Assembly (NCBI GenBank): GCA_964471755.1
Contig: CAYYJM010000051.1
Coordinates: forward strand, 1 to 29,638
Direction: 5' to 3'
From: CAYYJM01 sp964471755
Lineage (GTDB): Bacteria; Planctomycetota; Planctomycetia; Gemmatales; Gemmataceae
DNA: 29,638 bases
Below are positions 8,285-16,214 of this stretch, in pieces. Position numbers and translations under genes: made by a program. The number at the start of each line of letters is the position of its first letter. Within the stretch, counting starts at the first letter, position 1. Below the pieces are notes generated by a model. The model was not told the origin of the DNA. It worked only from the letters and a program-made list of their open reading frames with translations, and ran no database searches.

Positions 8285-9604
8285 GTGACATTCGATCAAG
8301 CACGCGAAGAACTCTCGGTACGTCAGGAACGAGCCATTCTGGTCAGCGTCGAACTGCCCAGCCGGCCGTGGGTCGGCAAGGATCCGCTCGAAGAGCTGCG
8401 CGGCCTGGCGGACACCGCCGGCGCACAGGTCGTCGGCGGCCTGACGCAGAAACGGCAGCAGATCCATCCCGGCTCGTACATCGGCCGGGGCAAGATCGAG
8501 GAACTCAAGGAACTCGTCGAGGTCAGCGATGCGGACGTGATCATCTTTGACAACGACCTGACACCGGCACAGGTCAAGACGCTGGAGAAGACCACCGGTG
8601 TCAAGGTCATCGACCGGAGCGAACTGATTCTCGACATCTTCGCCACACGAGCGCGGACCATCGAGGCCCGCTTGCAGGTGGAGCTGGCCCAGCTCGAGTA
8701 CGCACTGCCTCGGCTGCGGCAGATGTGGTCCCACCTTGGCCGACACGCCGGCGGCATCGGCACCCGCGGTCCCGGCGAGACGCAGCTGGAAGAGGATCGC
8801 CGACTCGTCGATGCCCGCATCCGCGATCTGAAGCACCGCCTCGGCGAGGTGCAGGCCCGCAAGGAACGCGAGGTCCGCTCGCGGAGTGACGAGTATACCG
8901 TGTCGCTCGTGGGCTACACGAACGCCGGCAAGAGTACGCTCATGAACGCCCTGACCGGAGCGGAGGTCCTGGCCGAGAACAAGCTCTTCTCGACCCTGGA
9001 CACCCGCACTCGCCAGTGGCACCTGCGCGACCTGGGCAAGGTCCTTCTCAGCGACACGGTCGGCTTCATCCGCGATCTGCCACACCACCTGATCGCGTCG
9101 TTCAAGGCGACGCTGGAGGAGACCCGACAGGCCCGGCTGTTGCTGCACGTCGTCGATGCCAGCAGCGAGCAGGCGGAGAACCACATCCAGGCCGTCAACG
9201 CCGTGCTGAAGGAACTGGACTGTGACAAAAGGCCGACACTCCTGGTGCTGAACAAGGTCGATCGGCTGCCGGAACCGTCGCTGCTCCAGGTGTTGCAGCA
9301 GCATCATCCGCGTTCCGTCGGCATCAGCGCGGCGACGGGTCTGGGCCTGGACGATCTGCGCGAGACGGTCGTCGAGATGTTGAGCAGTGCGTTCCTGCAC
9401 GCGCGGGTCGAGTTCGACGCGGGTAACGGCAAGACCCTGGCCTATCTGCACGCTCACGCGGAGATCCTCCGCGAGGAGTTCGTCGGCGAGCGCGTGCGGA
9501 TCGAATGTTCGCTGCCACGGCACCTGCTGCACCACATCCAGGGGCCGGAAGTGCAGATCGAACGGCTCGACGGCACGGGCATCGATCTGGGCCGATCCGA
9601 GTGA
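8285..9604 (+). CDS. hflX: GTPase HflX
   Basis: A 439-residue translation GTPase that binds the 50S subunit and splits stalled ribosomes under stress. The N-terminal HflX domain ends in the signature GPGETQLEEDRR (162-173). The G domain shows P-loop GYTNAGKST (210-218), DTVGF (257-261, G3) and NKVD (323-326, G4). A C-terminal domain runs from about 370. The start is uncertain. GTG at 8285 is 12 nt after GGGAGG (8267-8272), whereas an in-frame TTG at 8273 touches the Shine-Dalgarno, so the GTG is preferred. A TAAAAT at 8246-8251 could be its -10, but no clear -35 is present. The WD40 kinase gene begins 37 nt downstream on the same strand. Confidence 0.95.
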   Translation: MTFDQAREELSVRQERAILVSVELPSRPWVGKDPLEELRGLADTAGAQVVGGLTQKRQQIHPGSYIGRGKIEELKELVEVSDADVIIFDNDLTPAQVKTLEKTTGVKVIDRSELILDIFATRARTIEARLQVELAQLEYALPRLRQMWSHLGRHAGGIGTRGPGETQLEEDRRLVDARIRDLKHRLGEVQARKEREVRSRSDEYTVSLVGYTNAGKSTLMNALTGAEVLAENKLFSTLDTRTRQWHLRDLGKVLLSDTVGFIRDLPHHLIASFKATLEETRQARLLLHVVDASSEQAENHIQAVNAVLKELDCDKRPTLLVLNKVDRLPEPSLLQVLQQHHPRSVGISAATGLGLDDLRETVVEMLSSAFLHARVEFDAGNGKTLAYLHAHAEILREEFVGERVRIECSLPRHLLHHIQGPEVQIERLDGTGIDLGRSE

Positions 9605-9641
9605 GCGGATCGGCGGGCGGACGGGAGATGGCACACGACCC

Positions 9642-11483
9642 ATGAAGAACCCACGACCGACCGACCCGCAGCACGGCGACAGGCCCCCGGAGACCGTCCC
9701 CATGACGCCGCTCGACGTGCTGCCCCGAATGCCGGGCTTCGAGATCCTCGACGAGGCCGGCCGGGGCGGCATGGGCATCGTCTACCGGGCCCGCGATCTC
9801 GATCACGATCGCATCGTCGCCCTCAAGGTGATCCGCGTCGAGCGGCGCGACGACGACGAGATCATCAGCCGTTTTCGCCGTGAGTTCGACGCCGCCTCGC
9901 GCCTGTCGCATCCGAACGTCGTCTCGGTCTACAGTTATTCGCAGGTCGGCGACACGCACTTCCTGGCGATGGAGTACGTCTCGGGCAACACGCTTCAGAA
10001 ACTCGTCGAGGAGCAGGGGCCGATGGACGTCGGCCTGGCCTGCGAAGTGATCCGCCAGGCGGCTCTGGGCCTGCAACACGTCGCCGAGATGCGCCTCGTC
10101 CATCGGGACATCAAGCCGGGCAACCTCATGATTCTCCTGCCCGGTACGGGGCCATCCACCCGGCCGCAGGTCAAAATCCTCGACATGGGAGTCGCCCGGC
10201 TCTACCAACTGCGCGAGCATCAGGACGTGCCCCTGACGACGCTGACACGCGACGGCGTCGTCCTGGGTACGCCGGACTACATCGCTCCGGAGCAGCTCGA
10301 GAATCCGCACGGCATCGACATCCGGGCCGACCTCTACAGCCTCGGTTGCGTCTTCTACTTCCTGCTCACGGGCAAGGTGCCGTTCCCCAACTGCAACCTG
10401 CTCCAGAAACTCGACAAGCACCGCTGGCACAATCCGCTCTCCGTCGAGCAGGTGCGGGCCGAGATCCCTCGGCCGGTCGCCGCCCTGGTTCGTCGACTGA
10501 TGGCCAAGCACCCCGACGATCGCTTCGACACGCCGGCCGGCCTCGCCTCGGCCCTGGGGCAACTCCAGCAGACCGGTGAACTTCCGCGAAGCCATCAGCC
10601 CAGCCCGTTGCAGTCCACGCACACGTTCATCGGCCACGGCAAGCCCGCCGTCGCCTGCGCCTTCCTGAGCAACGGCGACGTCGTCTCGGCCGGCGGCGAG
10701 CGGGTCCTCCTGCGCTGGGAGGCAACGACCGGTCGCATCCTGAAGCGGCTGGCCGAGGCGTCGGCCGATCTCTCCGCCCTGGCCGTGGTGCCGGGCAGCG
10801 ATCTGCTCATCGTCGCTCAGGGCGTCAGCGTCCGTATGTACGATCCCGCCACCGGCCGCGAGGTGCGCCGCCTGATGGGCCATTCCGACGCCGTGCGTGC
10901 GGTCGCCGTTTCACGCGATGGCCGACTGGCGCTGACCGGCGGCGACGACCGGACGGCGCGTCTGTGGGACCTGAACCTTGGTCGGGAACTTCGCCGCCTG
11001 TCGGGCCACCGCAGCCGGATCAGTGGCATCGCCCTGTCACCGGATGGCCGACTTGGAGCCTCGGGCGATGGCGACCAGAGTCTGCGGCTGTGGGATGTTC
11101 AGCCAGGCCGCGAGATTCGCGCCATCGCGGTGCCGCGGGGAGCGGTCCACGGCATCGCCTGGTCGCCAGACGGACGCTCGATCGCCACGGCCCACTTCGA
11201 CACGACGGTGCGCCTCTGGGAGGTGGAAACCGGCCGGGAACTGCGCCGCTTCGCCGGCCACACACGGATGGCGACCTGCGTTGCCTTCGCGCCGGATGGC
11301 CGGTCGATCGTCTCGGGCGGCCACGATAAATCGGTGATCGTCTGGGACGTCAGCAGCGGGGCGGAACTCGCGACCGGGACGGGGCACACGGACGCCGTCA
11401 CGGCGGTCGCGTTCGCCTCGGATGGCCGACAGATCGTGTCGGCCAGCGCGGATCGCACCGTGCGTCTGTGGCGATTACCGTGA
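9642..11483 (+). CDS. Serine/threonine protein kinase with C-terminal WD40 propeller
   Basis: A 613-residue Hanks-type kinase. The glycine loop is AGRGGMGIVY (39-48), the ATP lysine is Lys62 (VALKVI), the catalytic loop is HRDIKPGN (154-161), and APEQ is at 215-218. The metal-binding motif is DMG (181-183), not DFG. From about residue 320 to the end come seven WD40 blades, recognisable as S-DGR-(16 or so)-RLWDL-GRELRR-GH units, enough for one closed propeller. No hydrophobic segment separates the two parts, so unlike many planctomycete kinases the protein looks cytoplasmic. The ATG at 9642 follows GGGAG at long spacing; an in-frame ATG at 9702 would also keep the whole kinase domain. The propeller probably binds protein partners or substrates. 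Targets are unknown. It converges on the sulfatase with a 12-nt gap. Confidence 0.92.
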   Translation: MKNPRPTDPQHGDRPPETVPMTPLDVLPRMPGFEILDEAGRGGMGIVYRARDLDHDRIVALKVIRVERRDDDEIISRFRREFDAASRLSHPNVVSVYSYSQVGDTHFLAMEYVSGNTLQKLVEEQGPMDVGLACEVIRQAALGLQHVAEMRLVHRDIKPGNLMILLPGTGPSTRPQVKILDMGVARLYQLREHQDVPLTTLTRDGVVLGTPDYIAPEQLENPHGIDIRADLYSLGCVFYFLLTGKVPFPNCNLLQKLDKHRWHNPLSVEQVRAEIPRPVAALVRRLMAKHPDDRFDTPAGLASALGQLQQTGELPRSHQPSPLQSTHTFIGHGKPAVACAFLSNGDVVSAGGERVLLRWEATTGRILKRLAEASADLSALAVVPGSDLLIVAQGVSVRMYDPATGREVRRLMGHSDAVRAVAVSRDGRLALTGGDDRTARLWDLNLGRELRRLSGHRSRISGIALSPDGRLGASGDGDQSLRLWDVQPGREIRAIAVPRGAVHGIAWSPDGRSIATAHFDTTVRLWEVETGRELRRFAGHTRMATCVAFAPDGRSIVSGGHDKSVIVWDVSSGAELATGTGHTDAVTAVAFASDGRQIVSASADRTVRLWRLP

Positions 11484-11495
11484 CGGGCTGACGCC

Positions 11496-13073
11496 TCACC
11501 GCTTCGCCCCGGACGGCGCGTCCTTCTTCGCCAGGGCCGCGTACTCCTCGAACTGTCGCGTCCAGAGCGCCACCAGTTCACGCACCTTCTCCGGCTTCTC
11601 GGTCGCGAGGTTCCGCGTCTCGGAGCGGTCCTTGCTCAGATCGTAGAGTTCCCACGGACTGTTCTTGCCAGCCGCGACGATCTTCCAGTCGCCGACGCGC
11701 AGGGCGCGGTTCCCCTCGTGGAGCCACCAGATCGATTCGCGGACAACCGTGCCGTCCTTCGCGAAGAGTGGGACGAGGCTCCGGCCCGGCAGCGGCGGTG
11801 CGCCGTCGGCCGGTCCCTTGCCGCCGGCCAGTTCCAGCACGGTCGGCACGAGGTCGATGACGTGCCCCGGCGTGTGCCGCAGTTCGCCCCGTGCGGCGAT
11901 GCCCTTCGGCCAGTGAGCGATCAACGGCGTGGCGATGCCGCCCTCGTGGACCCACGTCTTGTGCCGACGGAAGGGCGTGTTCGCCGTGCTCGACCAACCC
12001 GGTCCCAGGCAGAGGAACGACCCGGCCGAGCCCGGTTCCGCCTTCGGATCGTGGCCGTCGCCGCGCACCATGATCTCGGCACTGGCTCCGTTGTCGGACA
12101 GGAAAAGTACGAGCGTGTCGTCGAGTTTTCCCATCGCGCGCAGTTGATTCAGCACCCGGCCGATCTCCCGATCCATGACCTCGACCATCGCCGCGTGGAT
12201 GGCCATCTTGGCCGCTTGGAACTCGCGCTGTTCGTCGGTCAGGTCCTTCCACGCCAGCGGCCGGGTCACCTCGCCGGTGCCGAGTTTCTTGATCGCGTCG
12301 GGAAAAGGGTAGGGCGGCCCGACATCACGCTCGATCGGCGACAGGCTGGAGCCACCGATCTTCAGGGCCTGCATCCGCTTCCAGCGTTCATCGCGGATGG
12401 TGTCCCAGCCGGCTCGGTATTTCTCGCGATACCGGGCGATGTCAGCGGCCGGGGCCTGGAGCGGGAAGTGCGGCACGATGAAGGCGACGTAGGCGAAGAA
12501 CGGCGTCTCCTTGTGATTCGCGGCATGGTCCTTCAGGTACCGGATGGCGTGGTCGGCGACGGCCGTGCTGGAGTAGTAGCCGGTGCCGGCCTCGACCGCT
12601 GGCAATGGTTTGTCATCTTCGCGATGCTGGCGCGGGTTGAAGTGTCGGTTGTGGTCGTCGATGATGTACGAGTGATCGAAGCCGTTCTTCAGAGGCAGAC
12701 CATCGACGTGCCATTTGCCCGAGATGTAGGAGCGGTAGCCGAGGGGCCGAAGCAGATCGGGCAGGAGTTTGGCCCAGGCCGGCCGGGTGCCCTGGCTGCC
12801 GCTCTTGACGCCGGGGATGGTGTCGCGGCGAATCTGTTGAGCGTAGTAGCCGGTCAGGAGTGCGCCGCGTGACGGCCAGCAGCGAGCGGTGTTGTAGAAC
12901 TGCGTGAAGCGCAGGCCGTTCGTCGCCAGGGCGTCGAGGTTTGGCGTACGGATCTCGCCGCCGTGGCAGCCGATGTCGGAGAAGCCCATGTCGTCGGCAA
13001 AGAAGACGACGACGTTCGGCTTCGCCGGTGCCGCGTGGAGAACGGCCGGGATCAGCAGAGCGGCCAGGGAGAG
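11496..13073 (-). CDS. Type I sulfatase (arylsulfatase A-like), 5' end lost in an assembly gap
   Basis: The frame runs 526 codons from the edge of the N gap to the stop. The visible start reads LSLAALLIPAVLHAAPAKP, the hydrophobic end and cleavage region of a signal peptide, followed by NVVVFFADDMGFSDIG, where the Asp pair binds calcium. The modification site is CWPSR (in NTARCWPSRGALLTGYY), in which Cys is converted to formylglycine by a sulfatase-maturing enzyme. LFLSDNGAS supplies later metal ligands, and HETP-like HKETPFFAYVAF and KTWVHEGG also fit the family. It hydrolyses sulfate esters, probably of polysaccharides, outside the cytoplasm. The start codon must lie in or beyond 13074-13083; the first ATG seen (12989) is internal, past the metal-binding Asp pair. 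Confidence 0.92.
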   Translation of the reverse strand, partial: LSLAALLIPAVLHAAPAKPNVVVFFADDMGFSDIGCHGGEIRTPNLDALATNGLRFTQFYNTARCWPSRGALLTGYYAQQIRRDTIPGVKSGSQGTRPAWAKLLPDLLRPLGYRSYISGKWHVDGLPLKNGFDHSYIIDDHNRHFNPRQHREDDKPLPAVEAGTGYYSSTAVADHAIRYLKDHAANHKETPFFAYVAFIVPHFPLQAPAADIARYREKYRAGWDTIRDERWKRMQALKIGGSSLSPIERDVGPPYPFPDAIKKLGTGEVTRPLAWKDLTDEQREFQAAKMAIHAAMVEVMDREIGRVLNQLRAMGKLDDTLVLFLSDNGASAEIMVRGDGHDPKAEPGSAGSFLCLGPGWSSTANTPFRRHKTWVHEGGIATPLIAHWPKGIAARGELRHTPGHVIDLVPTVLELAGGKGPADGAPPLPGRSLVPLFAKDGTVVRESIWWLHEGNRALRVGDWKIVAAGKNSPWELYDLSKDRSETRNLATEKPEKVRELVALWTRQFEEYAALAKKDAPSGAKR

Positions 13074-13083
13074 NNNNNNNNNN
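13074..13083. other. Assembly gap (10 N)
   Basis: Ten Ns interrupt the sequence inside the sulfatase signal peptide. A round 10-N spacer usually means an unknown length, so sequence and order on the two sides are not proven to be adjacent. Confidence 0.95.
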
Positions 13084-13251
13084 TAGTATCTCGCGTTCGA
13101 TGACGCAGGGCAAGACTTGCTTGATCCCCATGTAGAAGTAACAGATCCGCGTCCAGAACGACCCTTTCATGGCGGACCACTCGGCGAGTTTGTAGGACGA
13201 CCCTACGGTCCCGCTTCCGCATCCGGATTCAGGCACGAAACGGAGCGCTCC

Positions 13252-13809
13252 ATGCAACGACGATTCCCACTGCTGACTCTGGCTTTCGGCCTCGTCTGCC
13301 TCTCGACCGGCGACAACGTGGCTGCCCAGCAACCCCGGCCGAAGATCGAGGACGTCATCGCCATCGAGTTCCCGAAGGATGGCTACACCTTCACCCTTGC
13401 CGAGGTCGCGAAGGGAGTTCAGTTCCCCTACCGGATCGTCATCAAGCAGGATTACGAGGGAGCGATTCCGAGAGCGTTTCCGCCGAGTTTCGCCGAGGCG
13501 GCCGGCCCCGGTGGTCTCTACCCGCGCGAGGCGATTACGGGCAACGGTCAGTCCTACTGCCTGAGCGACAGTGGCCTGGCCTTCCCGCCACCGGACAAGG
13601 TCGTGACGCTGAAGATGGGCACCTACAAGCACAACTTTGAGTGGGACGGTCTCAACTGGGCCGGCCCCTCGGATACGCGCAATCCCAAGGGCAAGGCGTG
13701 CCCCGCCGGGACCTACGACGTCAGCTTCACCGGCCACGGCAAGGTGGTTACCGAAAAGGGGAAGGTGCCGTATCAGATCACCCGGAAGACGAAACTGGTT
13801 CTGAAATAG
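13252..13809 (+). CDS. Secreted protein of unknown function
   Basis: A 185-residue protein with a clear signal peptide: two Arg, the hydrophobic run FPLLTLAFGLVCL, and a likely cleavage near NVAAQQ. The mature part is about 160 residues, rich in beta-strand patterns and aromatic residues, with two cysteines (in SYCLSDSG and GKACPAGTY) that could pair outside the cytoplasm. The ending PAGTYDVSFTGHGKVV...YQITRKTKLVLK looks like an immunoglobulin-like or FlgD-like beta sandwich, but I do not recognise a named family. The ATG at 13252 has GGAG 7 nt upstream; the open frame further upstream (to 13117) has no signal sequence and is left out. It ends at a hairpin shared with the convergent Tyr-rich gene. 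Confidence 0.72.
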   Translation: MQRRFPLLTLAFGLVCLSTGDNVAAQQPRPKIEDVIAIEFPKDGYTFTLAEVAKGVQFPYRIVIKQDYEGAIPRAFPPSFAEAAGPGGLYPREAITGNGQSYCLSDSGLAFPPPDKVVTLKMGTYKHNFEWDGLNWAGPSDTRNPKGKACPAGTYDVSFTGHGKVVTEKGKVPYQITRKTKLVLK

Positions 13810-13842
13810 CACGCGGGCCAGGCGATCCGCCCGGCCCGCGTG
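13810..13842. terminator. Hairpin between convergent genes (likely bidirectional terminator)
   Basis: CACGCGGGCC (13810-13819) and GGCCCGCGTG (13833-13842) form a perfect 10-bp stem with a 13-nt loop, starting right at the stop codon of the secreted protein and 15 nt before the end of the Tyr-rich gene. No T-run follows on either strand, so intrinsic termination is not certain. Confidence 0.5.
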
Positions 13843-13856
13843 ACGTGTCCGTTCGA

Positions 13857-14213
13857 CTACCAGCCGTAGTATCCGTACGCGCTCCGGTAGCCGTACGGAT
13901 AACCATAGCCGTAGCTGTACGGATAACCATAGCCATAACCGTAGGGGTAGCGGTTGTAGATGATCGTCGATCCGTACGGAGTGTAGCTGTAACTCCGCAT
14001 TCCGTAATAGGGGTTGAACGAGTAGCGATAGGGCCGGATGCCGTGCAGTCCGTTGCCGTACCAGGTGTTCACCCTGTACGGGGTGAGGGTCCGATACACG
14101 TGAGGAGTCAGGGCATGTCGGCCGACGCTCCTCCAGTAGGCTGAGGCCGTCGGGGTGAAAGCGAAGGTCAGCAGTCCCAGAGCCAGGGCACCAGTAATCA
14201 ATGTCGTTCGCAT
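13857..14213 (-). CDS. Small secreted Tyr/Gly/Pro-rich protein
   Basis: A 118-residue protein. The ATG at 14213 is the start, because GGAGG lies 8 nt upstream and a signal peptide follows at once (TTLITGALALGLLTFAF, cleavage near ASA). An in-frame ATG at 14249 would place 12 charged residues before the signal. The mature protein is dominated by aromatic residues. The C-terminal third is a run of YGYGYPY-type short repeats, with about one residue in three being Tyr. Such compositions occur in surface, wall or adhesive proteins; no catalytic motif is present. The integrase frame of the neighbouring mobile element overlaps its first codons on the same strand, so the element landed about 150 bp upstream of this gene. 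Confidence 0.65.
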   Translation of the reverse strand: MRTTLITGALALGLLTFAFTPTASAYWRSVGRHALTPHVYRTLTPYRVNTWYGNGLHGIRPYRYSFNPYYGMRSYSYTPYGSTIIYNRYPYGYGYGYPYSYGYGYPYGYRSAYGYYGW

Positions 14214-15634
14214 GGAACGATCCTCCGACTCGGTCGTCCGGTAAGCCATCCGTCACCGGGCGGAGCCGTGGAGCGGGTTCCAGCCGTGGAATCCGAGAGT
14301 CCCCACTCACTCAACATGCAATTGTTGTGCCGCTCGGTATCATCGAGGCCAGGAAGGGATGGCGGTTCGACTCCAGGCAAGTTTACTGTACGTCCATGCA
14401 CTAGCTTGCTGGGAGTCGCATCTACTTGCGGGGAATCCCCTTCCGACATCTCGCCCGGTTCGTGGTTCTCGCCCGTGCTGCTTCCTGCTTGCACCTGCTG
14501 CGCCGGATTCTGCGCCACTGGCGCAGCAGGTGCAGCCGCTGCCTGGAAATGGGCCTCGGTCGTTTGCCAGTAGTGGGCCTCCGCGATCTTCTCGGTATGG
14601 CCGAGCCAGGCCGCGACAACATACCCTGGGTACGTCTGGGCTAACTCGGTCGCCCGGCTGGCCCGCATGTTCATGAACGGCTTTCGCCAGAGCGGGACGC
14701 CGGCCTTGCGTGCGATCCGGCCCAGCTGCGTTCGCAGGTTGGCGTTACAGTCCCGATAGCGGGTGATGATGTACTCATCCCCTTCGTCGGCCAGGGCGAA
14801 CGCCTCTTCCAGAACGGCCGCAACCTCGGGGAACAGCGGCACGACCCGGAACGCCTGGCCAGTCTTGCCGGCCGTCTTGATGTTCGGCACGGTCATTCGC
14901 TTCTGATCCCACAGAACGTCGGGCCATCGCAGGGCCAGAACTTCGCTTGGGCAGCGCAACCCCGCGAACCGACACAGGACGATGATTGCCCGCCACTGTA
15001 CGTCCGGTGCCGCATCCAGTACCTTCGCGATTTCCTCACGCGTCACGAAGTGATCCTTGCTCCGGTCGGGTCGCGTGTTCGCGGCCAGGCCCGCGAACAC
15101 GTTGCGGGTCAGCAGTTCATGCCGGACGGCCGCGCCGAAGAACTGTCTCGCCCACCCCAGCTGTCGTCTGACGGTATTCGGAGCCCGCGTCCGGGCCAAC
15201 CATCGGGAGTAGTCGTCGGCATCGCCGGCCGTGACCGTGTCGAGCCGACGTTCCGGGCCGAAGTGTTCGACCAGCAACCGGCCCGAGTATTCCAGCCGTG
15301 CGATGCTGCGCGTCGCCAGGTCGGTTCGCCCTGCGATGTAGTCGGCGCACCAGCCCTTGATGGTCGGAACTGCCGAAGCCTCGGGTTCGCCATCGATCAG
15401 ACCGGCCCGGACCAGCTTCTCACGCAGGGGGTCCGCGATGGTGGTCAGCCATGCGGCGGTATCTCGGGGGACGGGGAGCCCCGCGATCCGTGATGCCAGT
15501 AAGGCTTCGACGTGCCGGGCGATGCCTTCGGCCGTCCGTCGGTCACACTTCACGCGGAACGTCTTTCGCACGCCGGACGGATCGACGAACAAGATCCGCC
15601 GCGAACCGTTCGGATCATTGGACACGCTCGCCAT
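14198..15634 (-). CDS. Tyrosine recombinase (integrase) with host-derived C-terminal tail
   Basis: A 478-residue phage-type integrase. An N-terminal arm/AP2-like region (1-90, RRILFVDPSGVRKTFRVKC) and a SAM-like core-binding domain (90-195) precede the catalytic domain. Catalytic residues are Arg227 (AGLRCPSE), Lys253 or Lys257, Arg324 (in MNMRASRATEL), His346 (WLGHTEKIAEAHYWQ) and the nucleophile Tyr355. The usual HxxR box is MxxR (Met321), a variant I associate with planctomycete integrases. Residues 419-424 are encoded by the attachment core. The last 55 residues are therefore read from host DNA and overlap the Tyr-rich gene start. Circularisation would replace them with 49 residues encoded at 20585-20732. 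The gene is last in the element's minus-strand order. No strong ribosome binding site is seen beyond AGAAAGG at about 8 nt. Confidence 0.92.
   Translation of the reverse strand: MASVSNDPNGSRRILFVDPSGVRKTFRVKCDRRTAEGIARHVEALLASRIAGLPVPRDTAAWLTTIADPLREKLVRAGLIDGEPEASAVPTIKGWCADYIAGRTDLATRSIARLEYSGRLLVEHFGPERRLDTVTAGDADDYSRWLARTRAPNTVRRQLGWARQFFGAAVRHELLTRNVFAGLAANTRPDRSKDHFVTREEIAKVLDAAPDVQWRAIIVLCRFAGLRCPSEVLALRWPDVLWDQKRMTVPNIKTAGKTGQAFRVVPLFPEVAAVLEEAFALADEGDEYIITRYRDCNANLRTQLGRIARKAGVPLWRKPFMNMRASRATELAQTYPGYVVAAWLGHTEKIAEAHYWQTTEAHFQAAAAPAAPVAQNPAQQVQAGSSTGENHEPGEMSEGDSPQVDATPSKLVHGRTVNLPGVEPPSLPGLDDTERHNNCMLSEWGLSDSTAGTRSTAPPGDGWLTGRPSRRIVPCERH
14364..14381 (+). repeat. Left attachment repeat (att core)
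   Basis: GGTTCGACTCCAGGCAAG, identical to 20733-20750. It lies inside the integrase frame, where it encodes LPGVEP on the minus strand. GGTTCGACTCC resembles a tRNA T-loop, but no tRNA could be folded around it. Confidence 0.8.
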
Positions 15635-15721
15635 GATGGAACCTTTCTGAGAAGGACCGGCCGACGGCCGCGCTTCTCAGGACGCGGCCGCCGGGCGCGG
15701 TCAAAGGACGTTGTCAGTATA

Positions 15722-15946
15722 TCAGGCCACGCCAGACACCAGGTTAGCCAGCGGCCCCAGCACCTTCCGTTCGAGATCGGCTCGCAGTCGGTCGAAGTGG
15801 ACCAAAGCCCGAGCCTCGGTGAGAGAGTGCCGGCCGTCGTGGTTGCGACGCTCCAGTTCCGAGACGATGTCCGCCAGGCGCTCGAGCGCCTCGGACAGGT
15901 TGCGGCCGGTCGCCCGGATCGCTTGCAGTGTCGGTTGTTCAACCAT
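15722..15946 (-). CDS. Small helical protein of unknown function (mobile element)
   Basis: A 74-residue protein, predicted almost all helical, with heptad-like runs (NLSEALERLADIVSELERR and ALVHFDRLRADLERKVLGPL), so a coiled-coil dimer is likely. The ATG at 15946 has GGAG 8 nt upstream. It lies between the repeat-rich region and the integrase on the same strand, 87 nt before the integrase start, and could be co-transcribed with it. No family recognised. It might be an accessory factor for recombination, but that is only position. Confidence 0.6.
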   Translation of the reverse strand: MVEQPTLQAIRATGRNLSEALERLADIVSELERRNHDGRHSLTEARALVHFDRLRADLERKVLGPLANLVSGVA

Positions 15947-16003
15947 GTGTCATTCTCCGTGATGAGGGTCAGTGAAAGAGGACGCCGGCCGGGCCGGCTC
16001 TGG

Positions 16004-16214
16004 GGTTGGTGCAGAAACCTCCCTGAGGTTGGTGCAGAAACCTCCCCGGCCGGTTCCAGCCAGATGCGGGGAAAGTTCTGCGCTACCACTAACAGAAACC
16101 ACAGAAACCTCTCGAAACAAGGGGTTTTTGGGGGTTACTGCACCAGACGCCGGGGTTATTGCACATCGTCCCCCGCGTCGGCCGGGGAGGTTTCTGTGGT
16201 TTCTGTTAGTGGTA
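16004..16214. repeat. CAGAAACC repeat array with a perfect 28-bp inverted repeat
   Basis: Direct repeats of 20 nt (16004-16023 and 16027-16046, period 23) begin GGTTGGTGCAGAAACC. Then 16084-16111 and 16187-16214 form an exact 28-nt inverted repeat around 75 nt. Counting both parts, the 8-mer CAGAAACC occurs at 16012, 16035, 16093 and 16102 and in reverse at 16189 and 16198. The inner spacer holds two near copies of GGGGTTAYTGCA (16131-16142, 16153-16164). The right part codes for the end of the ATPase. It could be a replication origin or recombinase arm sites. Confidence 0.72.

Noticed and set aside
8261..9778. 505-codon minus-strand open frame over hflX
   Set aside because: Antisense shadow of a highly conserved gene in GC-rich DNA, with no domain pattern. 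The same holds for the large antisense frames at 1927-3045, 4795-5931, 9324-10883, 11718-12872 and 25767-27320.
13084..13170. Small minus-strand gene starting MKGSFWTRICYFYMG
   Set aside because: No ribosome site, only 29 codons before the gap, and no recognised family; kept only as an observation about the gap.
12613..14310. 565-codon minus-strand frame through the N gap
   Set aside because: Runs across Ns and is a shadow of the sulfatase, the secreted protein and the Tyr-rich gene.
14310..14390. tRNA gene at the left attachment core (GGTTCGACTCC looks like a T-loop)
   Set aside because: Neither the flanks, the reconstructed empty site nor the circle gives a T-stem (CCAGG needs CCTGG, found GGCGG or GGTGG), and no acceptor, D or anticodon arms were found.
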